This document shows positions 15,185 to 23,337 of a stretch of 34,438 bases of DNA, piece after piece. The notes beneath the pieces are model-generated. The model had not been told where the DNA came from. It ran no database searches and saw only the letters and a program-made list of their open reading frames with translations. Position 1 is the first letter of the stretch; each line of letters begins with the position of its first letter. A program made the position numbers and the translations under genes. Source of the stretch: Hyphomicrobium_A sp039933175 (GTDB lineage: Bacteria; Pseudomonadota; Alphaproteobacteria; Rhizobiales; Hyphomicrobiaceae); NCBI GenBank assembly GCA_039933175.1, contig JBDTOR010000006.1:1-34438 (forward strand), read 5' to 3'.

Positions 15185-16720
15185 TCAGGCGTGCCCGACG
15201 CGCTCGAGCAGCCGCTTGTCCCGCCGGCGCTGCACGGATGAGGGGATGCGCATCGCCTCGCGGTATTTGGCGACCGTCCGGCGGGCAATGTCGATGCCGT
15301 CGCATTTCAGCTTTTCGACGATTTTGTCGTCCGACAGGACGCTGGCGGGCGATTCGCCGTCGATCATCTGCCGGATCCGGTGCCGCACCGCTTCCGAGGA
15401 ATGCGATTCGGCTTCGTCGTCGGACGAGTTGATGGCCGACGTGAAGAAGTACTTTAATTCGAAGATGCCGCGCGGCGTCGCCATGTACTTGTTGGACGTC
15501 ACGCGCGAGACGGTGGATTCGTGCATCGAGATGGCGTCGGCGACGGTGCGCAGGTTGAGCGGGCGTAGGTACTGGACGCCGTGCGTGAAGAAGCCGTCCT
15601 GCTGACGCACGATCTCCTCGGCGACGCGCATGATGGTGCGGGCGCGCTGATCGAGGCTCTTCACCAGCCAGTTGGCGGTCTGCAGGCACTCGAGCAGGTA
15701 GTTGCGGTCGGCGGCCGAGCCGGTCGACTTCGAGACCGTCGACAGGTAGGTGCGATTGACCAACACGCGCGGCAGCGTGTCGGCGTTGAGCTCGATGATC
15801 CAGGACCCGTCCGGTGCGCCGCGTACGAGTACGTCGGGAACGACGGGCTGCAACTGCACCGTGCCGAACTTGAGACCCGGCTTGGGGTTGAGCTTCTTGA
15901 TCTCGGCAATGATCTCGAGCAGCTCGTCCATCTCGCATCCCACCGCCTTGCGCAACGCCGGGAAGTTGTGCCCGGCGAGCAGGTGAAGGTTTTCGAGAAA
16001 GCGGCTGATGATGGGGTCGTAGCGGTTCTGCTCTTTCAGCTGCAGGGCCAGGCACTCCGCCAGCGAGCGGGCGAACACGCCGGGCGGATCGAGCGTCTGC
16101 AGCGCGGCGAGGACCTTCTCGACCACCTCCAGCGGCGCCCCGAGCTTCTCGGCGATGGCCGAGAGATCGGCGCCCGGCAGATAGCCCGCGTCATCGACCA
16201 TGTCGACGAGGTACTGGCCGATCAGGCGCTCGACCGGATCCTTCAACACGAGCGGCACCTGCGCGCTCAGGTGCTCGCGCAGCGAGACATCGTTGGCGAG
16301 ATAGGCCTCGATGTTGACGTCGTCGCCGCCGGCGGACGCGCGCTGGCGTAGCGACGCCCAGCCGGAATCATCTTGCCCATTGGCAGGACCGGCGGAGGGA
16401 CCGTCGGCGCTATCGTACTGCTCGGTGTCGAACGTGCTCTCGGGATCGGCCACCGGCTTGTCGAGGTCGACGAAATCGGTCTCGCTCGCCGGCGCCGTCT
16501 CCTCGGGCTTGGTGAACTCGGCCGCGTCGGCAGCTTCCAAACGGAGCGGCGCCTCGTTGCCTTCGTCCTGCTCAAGCAGCGGATTGCGTTCGAGTTCGCT
16601 CTCGACGTACTGCGCCAGCTCGATGTTCGACAACTGCAGCAGACGGATGGCCTGCTGCAGCTGGGGTGTCATCACCAGCTGCTGGCCTTGTCTGAGCTCC
16701 AGTCTTGTCGAAAGCGCCAT
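15185..16720 (-). CDS. rpoN: RNA polymerase sigma-54 factor
   Basis: Alternative sigma factor that recognises -24/-12 promoters and needs AAA+ activators, governing nitrogen, transport and envelope functions. The 511 residues show Region I (MALSTRLELRQGQQLVMTPQ then LQQAIRLLQLSNIELAQYVE), an acidic Region II (about residues 55-130), the core-binding domain, a helix-turn-helix (TVADAISMHESTVSRVTSNK) and the RpoN box near the C-terminus (ARRTVAKYREAMRIPSS), which binds the -24 element. The length is normal. It starts 43 bases after lptB ends, so it is likely part of the LPS-transport transcript, as in many Proteobacteria. Confidence 0.97.
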   Translation of the reverse strand: MALSTRLELRQGQQLVMTPQLQQAIRLLQLSNIELAQYVESELERNPLLEQDEGNEAPLRLEAADAAEFTKPEETAPASETDFVDLDKPVADPESTFDTEQYDSADGPSAGPANGQDDSGWASLRQRASAGGDDVNIEAYLANDVSLREHLSAQVPLVLKDPVERLIGQYLVDMVDDAGYLPGADLSAIAEKLGAPLEVVEKVLAALQTLDPPGVFARSLAECLALQLKEQNRYDPIISRFLENLHLLAGHNFPALRKAVGCEMDELLEIIAEIKKLNPKPGLKFGTVQLQPVVPDVLVRGAPDGSWIIELNADTLPRVLVNRTYLSTVSKSTGSAADRNYLLECLQTANWLVKSLDQRARTIMRVAEEIVRQQDGFFTHGVQYLRPLNLRTVADAISMHESTVSRVTSNKYMATPRGIFELKYFFTSAINSSDDEAESHSSEAVRHRIRQMIDGESPASVLSDDKIVEKLKCDGIDIARRTVAKYREAMRIPSSVQRRRDKRLLERVGHA

Positions 16721-16763
16721 GCGCGCGTCCAGTGTCTCGGCTACGGATGCGCGTACTGTCTAG

Positions 16764-17618
16764 TCAGCGCGCGTTAACGAACATGTCTCCGAGGTACACA
16801 CGCCGCACGTCGTCGTTGGCTATGATTTCCTCAGGCTTACCCTGTGTCAGAACCTGACCGTCGTAAATGATGTAGGCCCGATCAATCAAACTTAGAGTTT
16901 CGCGGACGTTATGATCGGTGATGAGCACGCCGATGCCGCGTTCCGTCAGGTGCCGCACCAACTCCTGAATATCGCCGACGGCGATGGGATCGATGCCGGC
17001 GAATGGCTCGTCGAGCAGCATGTACGACGGCCCGGAGGCCAGGGCCCGGGCGATTTCGCAGCGCCGCCGCTCGCCGCCCGACAGGGCGATGGACGGCGAT
17101 TTGCGCAGATGGCTGATGCGGAACTCCTCGAGCAGGCTGTCGAGCTTGATGCGCCGCTTCTTGGCCGATGACTCGACGATCTCCAGCACGGCCATGATGT
17201 TCTTCTCGACCGTCAGGCCACGGAAGATGGAGGCTTCCTGCGGCAGGTAGCCGATGCCGAGGCGGGCGCGCCGGTACATGGGCAGGCGCGTCACGTCCAT
17301 GCCGTCGATGGTGATGTTGCCGGCGTCGGCGGGCACGAGGCCGGTGATCATGTAGAAGACGGTCGTCTTGCCGGCGCCGTTGGGACCGAGCAGGCCGACG
17401 GATTCGCCGCGCCCCACCGCGAGGCTGACCCCGCGCACGACGAGGCGCTTCTTGTAGCTCTTGCGCACGTGATGGATCGTCAGCCAGCCCTCGGCGCCGA
17501 GCCGCTCCTGGCCGCCGTCATAGGCTGGCTGCTCGGCATAGCCGTTGACTTCGCCGCCCCACTCGTTGCGCGGCTCGGGCTGGGCACGCTTGTTGCCGAA
17601 AGAAAGTATTTTCAACAC
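16764..17618 (-). CDS. lptB: LPS export ABC transporter ATP-binding protein
   Basis: ATPase of the LptB2FG complex, which extracts LPS from the inner membrane and drives it along the Lpt bridge. Walker A GPNGAGKT is at residues 78-85, the ABC signature LSGGE at 179-183, Walker B LLDEP at 201-205, and the switch His is in ITDHNVRETL. The called 284-residue protein starts at GTG 17618, just after AGGA, and carries about 45 extra N-terminal residues rich in Gly/Glu/Gln compared with E. coli LptB; a later start is possible. Lies between lptC-lptA and rpoN on the same strand. LptF and LptG are not in the window. Confidence 0.95.
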   Translation of the reverse strand: MLKILSFGNKRAQPEPRNEWGGEVNGYAEQPAYDGGQERLGAEGWLTIHHVRKSYKKRLVVRGVSLAVGRGESVGLLGPNGAGKTTVFYMITGLVPADAGNITIDGMDVTRLPMYRRARLGIGYLPQEASIFRGLTVEKNIMAVLEIVESSAKKRRIKLDSLLEEFRISHLRKSPSIALSGGERRRCEIARALASGPSYMLLDEPFAGIDPIAVGDIQELVRHLTERGIGVLITDHNVRETLSLIDRAYIIYDGQVLTQGKPEEIIANDDVRRVYLGDMFVNAR

Positions 17619-17716
17619 GGTCCTGGAAACCTCGGGTTGCGCTCTGCAGCAGGACGCGGCGCCATGGTGCGCCGATCGGGGGCTCTGTCAATCTGCGTAT
17701 TGGCCGCTGTTTAACC

Positions 17717-19723
17717 TTAGCGCCCGGGCTCCGAGGCGCTCCAGCCGCCACCGTTGGCGGGGGCCCTTGAACCATCGCTAGCACCGGCCGACGGCTTCTT
17801 TTCGGCCGCCTTCTTGTCGCGAGGGTAAAAAATTGCGCTGGGCCGCTTGGCGACACCTGGCTCGGCGTTAAAGCCGGGGCCCTGGCTGCCGGCGGGGGCG
17901 GCTGTGGCCGACCATGCCGCACCGGGATCGGTCTGGATCACGCTCTCGCCGGTTACCATGTCGATCGTCAGCTTCGATCCGCGCACGACGTTCTTCTCCT
18001 GCGTGAGAACGACGTCGCCGCCGAGCACCACGCGGTTTTCCTTAACGTTGAAGTCGGCCCAGTCGCCGGTGGCGTTCTGACCGTTCTTCGAGGTGACGAT
18101 CACCTTCCCGCGCGCCTCGATGCGCGTGATCTCGGCCGGCGGCTTCTTCTCGCCCGGCGTGCTCTCTTCGGCGAGACCGGCCGCGCCGTTGTAAAAGGCT
18201 CGCATCTCGGATGTACGCACGACGAAGTCGCCCTGCACGGCGCGGACGTCGCTCTTGAACACGGCCTGCTTGGAGCGGTCATCGACATCGAGGCGGCCGG
18301 CCTCGACGTCGATCGGCGCCGTCGGGTCTGTCTTGAACATTGCGGCGCCGCCCTGCGCTGCCGCTGCGGCGTCGCCCGCTAGCTGCTTCAGTTTATCCTT
18401 GGCCGTCTGCTCGCCCTCCTCGCCGCGATAGAAGCGGGTCGAGATGCGGCCCGCTTCCTCTCCGGCGGCCGCCGGGGACGACAGCTGCGTGCGGCCGGTA
18501 GCGCGCTCGACGAACAGCCGCTCGCCTTTCAGCTGGTTGCGCCCCTGGATGGCGACGACATCGCCCGTCAGCAGGATGGTGTCAGCCTGCTGGTCAACGG
18601 TCGCTTTGGCGCTTGTCGCTTTTCGATCGGTGCCGGACGTCATCTCCACGTCGCCGTCGATCACCGCTACCTGGGCCACAGCGTCGTAGTCGAAGCTTGA
18701 GCCGGTGACGCGATCCTGCGGCGCGCGCGTCATCACCACGGCCGATTTGGAGAAGATGCGCTTGATTTTGGTGCCGGCGCCTGGAGTCGTGGCCGCGGGC
18801 GTGGTGCTTGCCGCGCCGGTGTCGCCACCTTCGTATTGCACTTCCAGTGCGGCGGTTTCCATGGCGGCGTCGCCCTGACGCGCCTTGACGTTGCCGGTGA
18901 AGATCGCCGTCTTGTCGATATCGTCGACATCGAGGCGATTGGCGGTGATGTCTATGGGGCCCTCGCCACCGCCGAACATGGGCGTGGCCGGCTTCTTGGC
19001 TCCGTCTGCCGCAGCCGTCGGCGCCGCATCCGGCTTCTCCGGCACCAGATGCGCCTTCACGTCATGGACGAAGGCGATCTCGCGGCTCTTGCTGAGGATG
19101 CGCATCTCATTCGAGCGAACGGTGCCCGAGGGCATCTCGACCAGCACCGGCTCCTTGGAGCTGATGATGTTGTCGTTGGTGAGAACGGTGGCGCTCGACA
19201 GCTTAGCCTTGAGGCCGCTCTCGGCGACGATGTCGATGCCGCCGGTCAGCTCGAGCTGATTGGTCTTAGTATTGAACTCGCCCTTCGCCGCCGTGAGGTT
19301 GGTCTTCGACTTCTTGGCGTCGGTCATGTCACCGGTGATGTCGTTGAGGCGCACGAACTCGGTATTGACGAGGTCCTGGATGGCCGTCTTGGCCCGTACG
19401 ACGTACTTGCCGCCGTCCTTGTTGAAGCCCTCGTAGCTCGGATTATCCATCGTCAGATTGTCGGGAATGATGCGCGGCAACTCCAGCTTCGGGAAGCTGC
19501 CGGACCAGCCCGTGGTGTCCATGATCATGACGAAATAGAGCGCCACGACGCCGGCGGTGGCGCCGGGCAGCATGAAGCGGAGCAGACGCACGTAGCGCGT
19601 ATGGCGTCGCGCACGCGCAAAATTGCGCGCCCGATCAGCCGCGGTCGTGCCGCCGAAGGGGTCGCCACCCGTCCATTCCTGCCCGGAGGCGAAATTGGTC
19701 GTCGTTGCCATGCCGTTGATCAT
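17717..19723 (-). CDS. LptC-LptA fusion with two LptA-type (OstA) domains
   Basis: Combines two periplasmic parts of the LPS transport bridge. Residues are numbered from the ATG at 19723 (668 aa); an ATG at 19711 and a TTG at 19768 are alternatives, and none has a clear ribosome site. After a basic cytosolic N-terminus (ARARRHTRYVRLLR) comes one membrane helix at about 48-68, then an LptC-like jelly-roll to about 230 (LELPRIIPDNLTMDNPSYEG). Two OstA/LptA-like domains follow, about 255-415 and 469-600, whose openings match each other: GPIDITANRLDVDDIDKTAI and APIDVEAGRLDVDDRSKQAV, each then followed by V-x-A-x-QGD. The tail is Pro/Ala/Lys-rich. LptC and LptA are normally separate genes. It precedes lptB, as expected. 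Frame is continuous, with no sign of a sequencing merge. Confidence 0.85.
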   Translation of the reverse strand: MINGMATTTNFASGQEWTGGDPFGGTTAADRARNFARARRHTRYVRLLRFMLPGATAGVVALYFVMIMDTTGWSGSFPKLELPRIIPDNLTMDNPSYEGFNKDGGKYVVRAKTAIQDLVNTEFVRLNDITGDMTDAKKSKTNLTAAKGEFNTKTNQLELTGGIDIVAESGLKAKLSSATVLTNDNIISSKEPVLVEMPSGTVRSNEMRILSKSREIAFVHDVKAHLVPEKPDAAPTAAADGAKKPATPMFGGGEGPIDITANRLDVDDIDKTAIFTGNVKARQGDAAMETAALEVQYEGGDTGAASTTPAATTPGAGTKIKRIFSKSAVVMTRAPQDRVTGSSFDYDAVAQVAVIDGDVEMTSGTDRKATSAKATVDQQADTILLTGDVVAIQGRNQLKGERLFVERATGRTQLSSPAAAGEEAGRISTRFYRGEEGEQTAKDKLKQLAGDAAAAAQGGAAMFKTDPTAPIDVEAGRLDVDDRSKQAVFKSDVRAVQGDFVVRTSEMRAFYNGAAGLAEESTPGEKKPPAEITRIEARGKVIVTSKNGQNATGDWADFNVKENRVVLGGDVVLTQEKNVVRGSKLTIDMVTGESVIQTDPGAAWSATAAPAGSQGPGFNAEPGVAKRPSAIFYPRDKKAAEKKPSAGASDGSRAPANGGGWSASEPGR

Positions 19724-19867
19724 GCTACCGGCCAGCCAGCCGGCCGCTGCTAGGTAGTTCGCCGTCAATTGGGGTTATATTGGGACTGGGCTGGCTGACA
19801 ATGGCGCGCCGCAGGGTGCCGATCACCCAGACAAGTCAACGGCTTCACTCGGGATCTGCCGCTAACC

Positions 19868-20488
19868 TCAATGCGAGAAAATGTCGTCCTCGCCGAAGCC
19901 GGCCAGATCCAGCTTGGCGCGCGTTGAGAGAAAGCCGAACGCCGCCTGTGCAAATTTGGCGCGGCCCTCGCGCTCCAGCATGGCGTCGAGCCGCGTCTTG
20001 AGGGCGTGCAGGTGGAGCACATCGGACGCCGCGTAGGCCAGCTGCTGCTGCGACAGTTCGCTCGACGCCCAGTCGGAGCTCTGCTGCTGCTTCGACAGCT
20101 CGATGCCGACCAGTTCGCCGACGAGATCCTTCAGACCGTGGCGGTCGGTGTAAGTGCGCACCAGCTTGGAGGCGATCTTGGTGCAGTAGATCGGCGCCGT
20201 GACGACGCCGAGGTTCTTCTCCAGTACGGCGATGTCGAAGCGCGCGTAGTGGAAGATTTTCAGCACGGCCGGGTCGGTCAGCAGCGCCTTGAGATTGGGC
20301 GCCGCGTAGTCGCGGCCGTCGAACTGCACGAGGTGCGCGGTGCCGTCGCCCGAGGAGAGCTGCACGAGACACAGACGGTCGCGGTTGACGTTGAGGCCGA
20401 GCGTCTCGGTATCGACGGCGACGGCGTCCCCGAAAGACAGTCCGGCGGGGAGGTCGTTCTTGTGCAGCGTGATGGAGGTCTTGGCCAT
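19868..20488 (-). CDS. nrnC: NrnC-type oligoribonuclease (short RNase D-like 3'-5' exonuclease)
   Basis: Degrades very short RNAs to mononucleotides, the alphaproteobacterial replacement for Orn, including pGpG from c-di-GMP breakdown; cytoplasmic. The 206 residues equal the length of Bartonella/Brucella NrnC and lack the HRDC domains of full RNase D. DEDD-family residues are visible: DTETLGL (D26, E28), the FHYARFDIAVLEKNLG Exo II segment and the YAASDVLHLH Exo III segment with Tyr and Asp (DEDDy type). SSDWASSELSQQQLAYAASD is characteristic of the group. It is first in the leftward lpt-rpoN cluster, 144 bases before the lptC/A start. Confidence 0.9.
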   Translation of the reverse strand: MAKTSITLHKNDLPAGLSFGDAVAVDTETLGLNVNRDRLCLVQLSSGDGTAHLVQFDGRDYAAPNLKALLTDPAVLKIFHYARFDIAVLEKNLGVVTAPIYCTKIASKLVRTYTDRHGLKDLVGELVGIELSKQQQSSDWASSELSQQQLAYAASDVLHLHALKTRLDAMLEREGRAKFAQAAFGFLSTRAKLDLAGFGEDDIFSH

Positions 20489-20817
20489 CGTGTCGGTGCC
20501 CTCGGCTGGCGCTCTGCGTTCGTCTTGCGGCTGCGGTGGGCAGCCGTCCGCTATACGCTCAATTGCTTTAAGTTCGGTTCACCTATCGAACTTGAGGGCG
20601 CCAGCGCAAGCGTCCATGTACGCGCCTGCGGGAGCCGAACCGGATCGAGATGCGGCAAAAAACCTATCTGGGGGCGCCGACCCCGGTGTTACGCCCCTTT
20701 CCAGCCCGGAAGCAGCTTTAGTGGCTGGGCAAGGTCAACAAATCGGATTGCGCGGTTGATTGCGGATGGGCATCTAGTCGTCCGGCCTTCGCGCCCTGGG
20801 TTTTGGCAGGAATAACA
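20489..20817. other. Gene-free divergent region with strong hairpins before fpr
   Basis: No coding frame is convincing. Two plus-strand hairpins lie near fpr: GGGGCG (20671-20676) pairs with CGCCCC (20692-20697) and is followed by TTTCC, and CCAGCC (20701-20706) pairs with GGCTGG (20723-20728). They end about 90 bases before the fpr ATG, so they may be a leader or attenuator, or the end of a small RNA. No known riboswitch consensus was recognised. Confidence 0.4.
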
Positions 20818-21591
20818 ATGGCTGCGTTTACGACCGAAGTGGTCCTCTCCGTGCGGCATTGGACCGACACGCTCTTCAGTTTCACGGCGACCCGAAGCGC
20901 CAGCCTGCGCTTCAGCAACGGGCAGTTCGTGATGATGGGCCTCGAGGTCGAGGGCCGCCCGCTGACGCGCGCCTATAGCGTCGTCAGCGCCAACTACGAC
21001 GACTACCTCGAATTCCTTAGCATCAAGGTTCCCGACGGCGCGCTGACGTCGCGACTGCAGCACGTCAAGGAAGGCGACAACATCCTCGTCGGCAAGAAGC
21101 CGACCGGCACTCTCGTCATCTCGAACCTGCGGCCGGGACGCAATCTCTATCTGCTCGGCACCGGGACGGGTCTGGCTCCGTTCATGAGCATCATCCGTGA
21201 CCCCGAGACCTACGACCAATTCGAGAAGGTGGTGCTCGTGCACGGATGCCGCCTCGTTTCGGAGCTTGCCTACGGCGACAGGATCATGCGCGAGCTGCCG
21301 GCCGACGAGTATCTCGGCGAGCTCATTCGCTCGCGCCTCATCTATTTCCCGACGGTCACGCGCGAGCCGTTCAAGAACCGCGGCCGCATCACTGAACTCA
21401 TGGCGCAATCGGATTTCTACGCGGGCCTGGGTCTGGCGGATCTGTCGGTGGACGAGGACCGCGCGATGCTATGCGGCTCACCGGAGATGCTTGGCCAGCT
21501 GAAGGAGTTCTTCCTGGCGCGCCGCTTCACCGAGGGCAACACCGGCGAAGCCGGCGATTTCGTCGTCGAGAAGGCTTTCGTCGAGGCTTAA
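20818..21591 (+). CDS. fpr: Ferredoxin--NADP+ reductase
   Basis: FAD enzyme moving electrons between NADPH and ferredoxin or flavodoxin, supporting Fe-S enzymes and redox-stress defence; cytoplasmic. The ATG at 20818 is preceded by AGGA with 7 bases spacing; an upstream ATG at 20803 adds five residues but lacks a site. The 257-residue length is that of bacterial subclass enzymes. FAD-binding RAYSVVSANY (R-x-Y-S), NADP-binding YLLGTGTGLAPFMSIIRDPE, and CGSPEMLGQLKEFF near the C-terminus are all present. The C-terminal tail (AGDFVVEKAFVEA) ends in hydrophobic/acidic residues, as in this subclass. A long leader with hairpins precedes the gene. Confidence 0.95.
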   Translation: MAAFTTEVVLSVRHWTDTLFSFTATRSASLRFSNGQFVMMGLEVEGRPLTRAYSVVSANYDDYLEFLSIKVPDGALTSRLQHVKEGDNILVGKKPTGTLVISNLRPGRNLYLLGTGTGLAPFMSIIRDPETYDQFEKVVLVHGCRLVSELAYGDRIMRELPADEYLGELIRSRLIYFPTVTREPFKNRGRITELMAQSDFYAGLGLADLSVDEDRAMLCGSPEMLGQLKEFFLARRFTEGNTGEAGDFVVEKAFVEA

Positions 21592-21606
21592 GCTCGTCCG
21601 TAGCGT

Positions 21607-21635
21607 GGCGGGGCCGGCTCTTGCCGGCGCCCGCC
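21607..21635. terminator. Strong hairpin between convergent fpr and a small gene
   Basis: GGCGGG-GCCGGC (21607-21618) pairs with GCCGGC-(G)-CCCGCC (21623-21635) around a TCTT loop, giving 12 base pairs with one bulged G. No U-tract follows on either strand, so termination is only inferred from its position between two stop codons. Confidence 0.45.
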
Positions 21636-21648
21636 TCTAACTGATCGC

Positions 21649-21837
21649 TCAGTCGTTGTCCGTTGTCAGGGCCAGGATCGCCAAGGCGAGGGCGCGCGCG
21701 TCCTCGTCCGGCGATTGGGCCCGCTGCTCGATGAGCAGCTTGAGACTCTTGCCGCGCTCGGCGGCAGTCTCGGGTCCGCTGTCGATGCTCGCCGCGCGGC
21801 CACCGTCGAAACTATCCTGCTTGTGGTTCTTCAGCAT
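21649..21837 (-). CDS. Small conserved-type hypothetical protein (62 aa)
   Basis: Not recognised. The ATG at 21837 has an excellent ribosome site (GGAGGGGAAGC directly before it), the main reason to accept so short a gene. The product is hydrophilic and charged (MLKNHKQDSFDGGRAASIDS at the start), with a predicted C-terminal amphipathic helix rich in Ala/Leu (ARALALAILALTTDND). No signal peptide or Cys. It ends convergently with fpr and lies upstream of nothing obvious on its strand; the tRNA-Leu gene is 208 bases further up. Confidence 0.6.
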   Translation of the reverse strand: MLKNHKQDSFDGGRAASIDSGPETAAERGKSLKLLIEQRAQSPDEDARALALAILALTTDND

Positions 21838-22045
21838 GCTTCCCCTCCGCTATGCAGGGCGCACGCAACACGGCGGATGGGGCAAGCTCTGGGCTGGCTC
21901 GATCAACTCTGACTAACGAATCTGACACATTGGCGCGCGGTCGCGCGGGAGACCCGCGCCACAACGGCACTTGCGCGGTTCGCGGCTCTCGCGCGCGTGA
22001 AATCTCTTTGGCGAGTGTGGCGTTGATGCAATGCCGCTAAGCGGC

Positions 22046-22132
22046 TGGTGCCCAGGAAGGGACTCGAACCCCCACGCCCTTGCGAGCGCCAGCACCTGAA
22101 GCTGGTGCGTCTACCAATTCCGCCACCTGGGC
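22046..22132 (-). tRNA. tRNA-Leu (anticodon CAG)
   Basis: The minus strand reads GCCCAGG (acceptor, from 22132), a D-arm with GGTAGAC, anticodon stem CCAGC with loop TTCAGGT (anticodon CAG), closing GCTGG, a long variable arm as in class II tRNAs, TpsiC arm with GTTCGAGTC, then CCTGGGC and A-CCA. The CCA end is encoded (22048-22046). It decodes CUG, the main leucine codon expected at this base composition. All stems pair. Confidence 0.97.
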
Positions 22133-22278
22133 ACGGGCCGATGAGTTAGAGAGCGCCGCGCCGCTTGTCAATTAAGTCTCGTGCGGCCGCGCGCATCCTT
22201 TCCATGGCCACCGCCGCTCGTGTATTCCTGGGGGATCGCAGGTCGCGCGGGCGGCCGGCCAATCAGGAGTGACCGGCG

Positions 22279-23262
22279 ATGGCGGATCGTCTCGACAACC
22301 AGGGCATAGCGACCGTTTTCGGCGGCTCCGGCTTCGTCGGGCGGTATGCCGTGGCGGCGTTGGCCAAGCAGGGCTGGCGCGTGCGGGCGGCCGAGCGGCG
22401 TCCCGATCTTGCCGGCTTCCTGCAGCCGGCCGGCTTCGTCGGGCAGGTCGCCCCGGTACAGGCCAACCTGCGTTACCCGGCATCGGTGCAGCGGGCGGTC
22501 GCCGGCTCCAAATTCGTCGTCAACGCTGTGGGCGTCCTCGCCAGCGGCGGCAAGCAGACGTTTCGCGCCGTCCATGTGGAAGGGCCGCGCGCCGTCGCCA
22601 AGGCCGCGCGCGAGAGCGGCGTGCGACATCTCGTGCACATCTCGGCCATCGGCGCCGACGCCAAGTCGCCGTCGCGCTATGCGCGCTCGAAGGCGGAGGG
22701 CGAAGCCGCGGTGCTGCAGGAGTTCCCCGGCGCCATCATCCTGCGTCCGTCGATCGTGTTCGGTCCGGAGGACCAGTTCTTCAATCGGTTCGCCGCCATG
22801 GCGCGCATGTCGCCGCTGCTGCCGCTGATCGGCGGCGGACGTACGCGGTTTCAGCCGGTGTTCGTCGGTGATCTCGCGACAGCGATCGCCGCCATCGCGT
22901 CGGGTGCCGGCAAGCCAGGCACCGTCTACGAGGCGGGCGGTCCGGAGGTGCTCTCCTTCCGCGAGCTTCTCGACCTGACGCAGGAGTGGACCGGCCGGTC
23001 GCGCGGCTACCTGCCGATGCCGTTCTGGCTGGCGAAGCTGCAGGCGCTGCTGACATGGCCGCTGCCCAACAGCCTGCGGCCGGTGACGCTGGACCAGGTG
23101 CGCATGCTACAGCGCGACAACACGGTCAGCGCCGCGGCGAAGAGCGAGGGCCGCACGTTGGCCGACCTCGGCGTTGATGCTCCGCATGGCGTTGCCGCCA
23201 TCGTGCCGACCTACCTGGAGCGCTTCCGCGCGCGCGGGCAGTTCGCCAGCTACCGCACCTGA
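22279..23262 (+). CDS. Complex I NDUFA9 subunit family / NAD(P)H-binding SDR-like protein
   Basis: An atypical SDR related to mitochondrial complex I subunit NDUFA9, thought to bind NADPH and support or associate with NADH dehydrogenase; it may act at the inner membrane face. The 327-residue product has the dinucleotide site FGGSGFVGRYAV near residues 14-25, then FRAVHVEGPRAVAKAARESG, HISAIGADAKSPSRYARSKA (with Y-x3-K-like YARSK), ILRPSIVFGPEDQFFNRFAA and QPVFVGDLATAI. AGGAG lies 9 bases before the ATG. No nuo genes are in the window, so a complex I role is by family only. A ubiquinone-linked or general reductase role is the alternative. Confidence 0.85.
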   Translation: MADRLDNQGIATVFGGSGFVGRYAVAALAKQGWRVRAAERRPDLAGFLQPAGFVGQVAPVQANLRYPASVQRAVAGSKFVVNAVGVLASGGKQTFRAVHVEGPRAVAKAARESGVRHLVHISAIGADAKSPSRYARSKAEGEAAVLQEFPGAIILRPSIVFGPEDQFFNRFAAMARMSPLLPLIGGGRTRFQPVFVGDLATAIAAIASGAGKPGTVYEAGGPEVLSFRELLDLTQEWTGRSRGYLPMPFWLAKLQALLTWPLPNSLRPVTLDQVRMLQRDNTVSAAAKSEGRTLADLGVDAPHGVAAIVPTYLERFRARGQFASYRT

Positions 23263-23278
23263 TGAATTCGTCTCGGGA

Positions 23279-23309
23279 ATAAAAAAGGCTCCGGAAAATC
23301 TCCGGAGCC
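23279..23309 (-). terminator. Rho-independent terminator for the hsp20-DUF1150 unit
   Basis: GGCTCCGGA (23287-23295) and TCCGGAGCC (23301-23309) form a perfect 9-bp stem with a 5-base loop. On the minus strand the stem is followed by a run of T (TTTTTTATT), the classic form. It serves the leftward DUF1150 transcript; on the plus strand no U-tract follows, so it would work less well for the NDUFA9-like gene ending just before. Confidence 0.9.
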
Positions 23310-23337
23310 CTCGGTTCGGTTAACTGCGGGCGTAACA

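Noticed and set aside
14989..15288. Minus-strand frame overlapping the 3' end of rpoN as a possible hpf remnant
   Set aside because: Its translation has no HPF/RaiA features and lies partly inside rpoN in another frame.
18836..19753. 305-residue plus-strand frame inside the lptC/A gene
   Set aside because: Antisense shadow without domains; the minus frame has the membrane helix and the repeated OstA domains.
20641..20740. Possible small SRP (4.5S) RNA, because of CCGGAAGCAGC in a hairpin
   Set aside because: The conserved SRP core needs GGTCAGG before and GGAAGCAGCC after a GGAA loop; here the loop is followed directly by GCAGC and the flanking helix does not pair as in SRP RNA.
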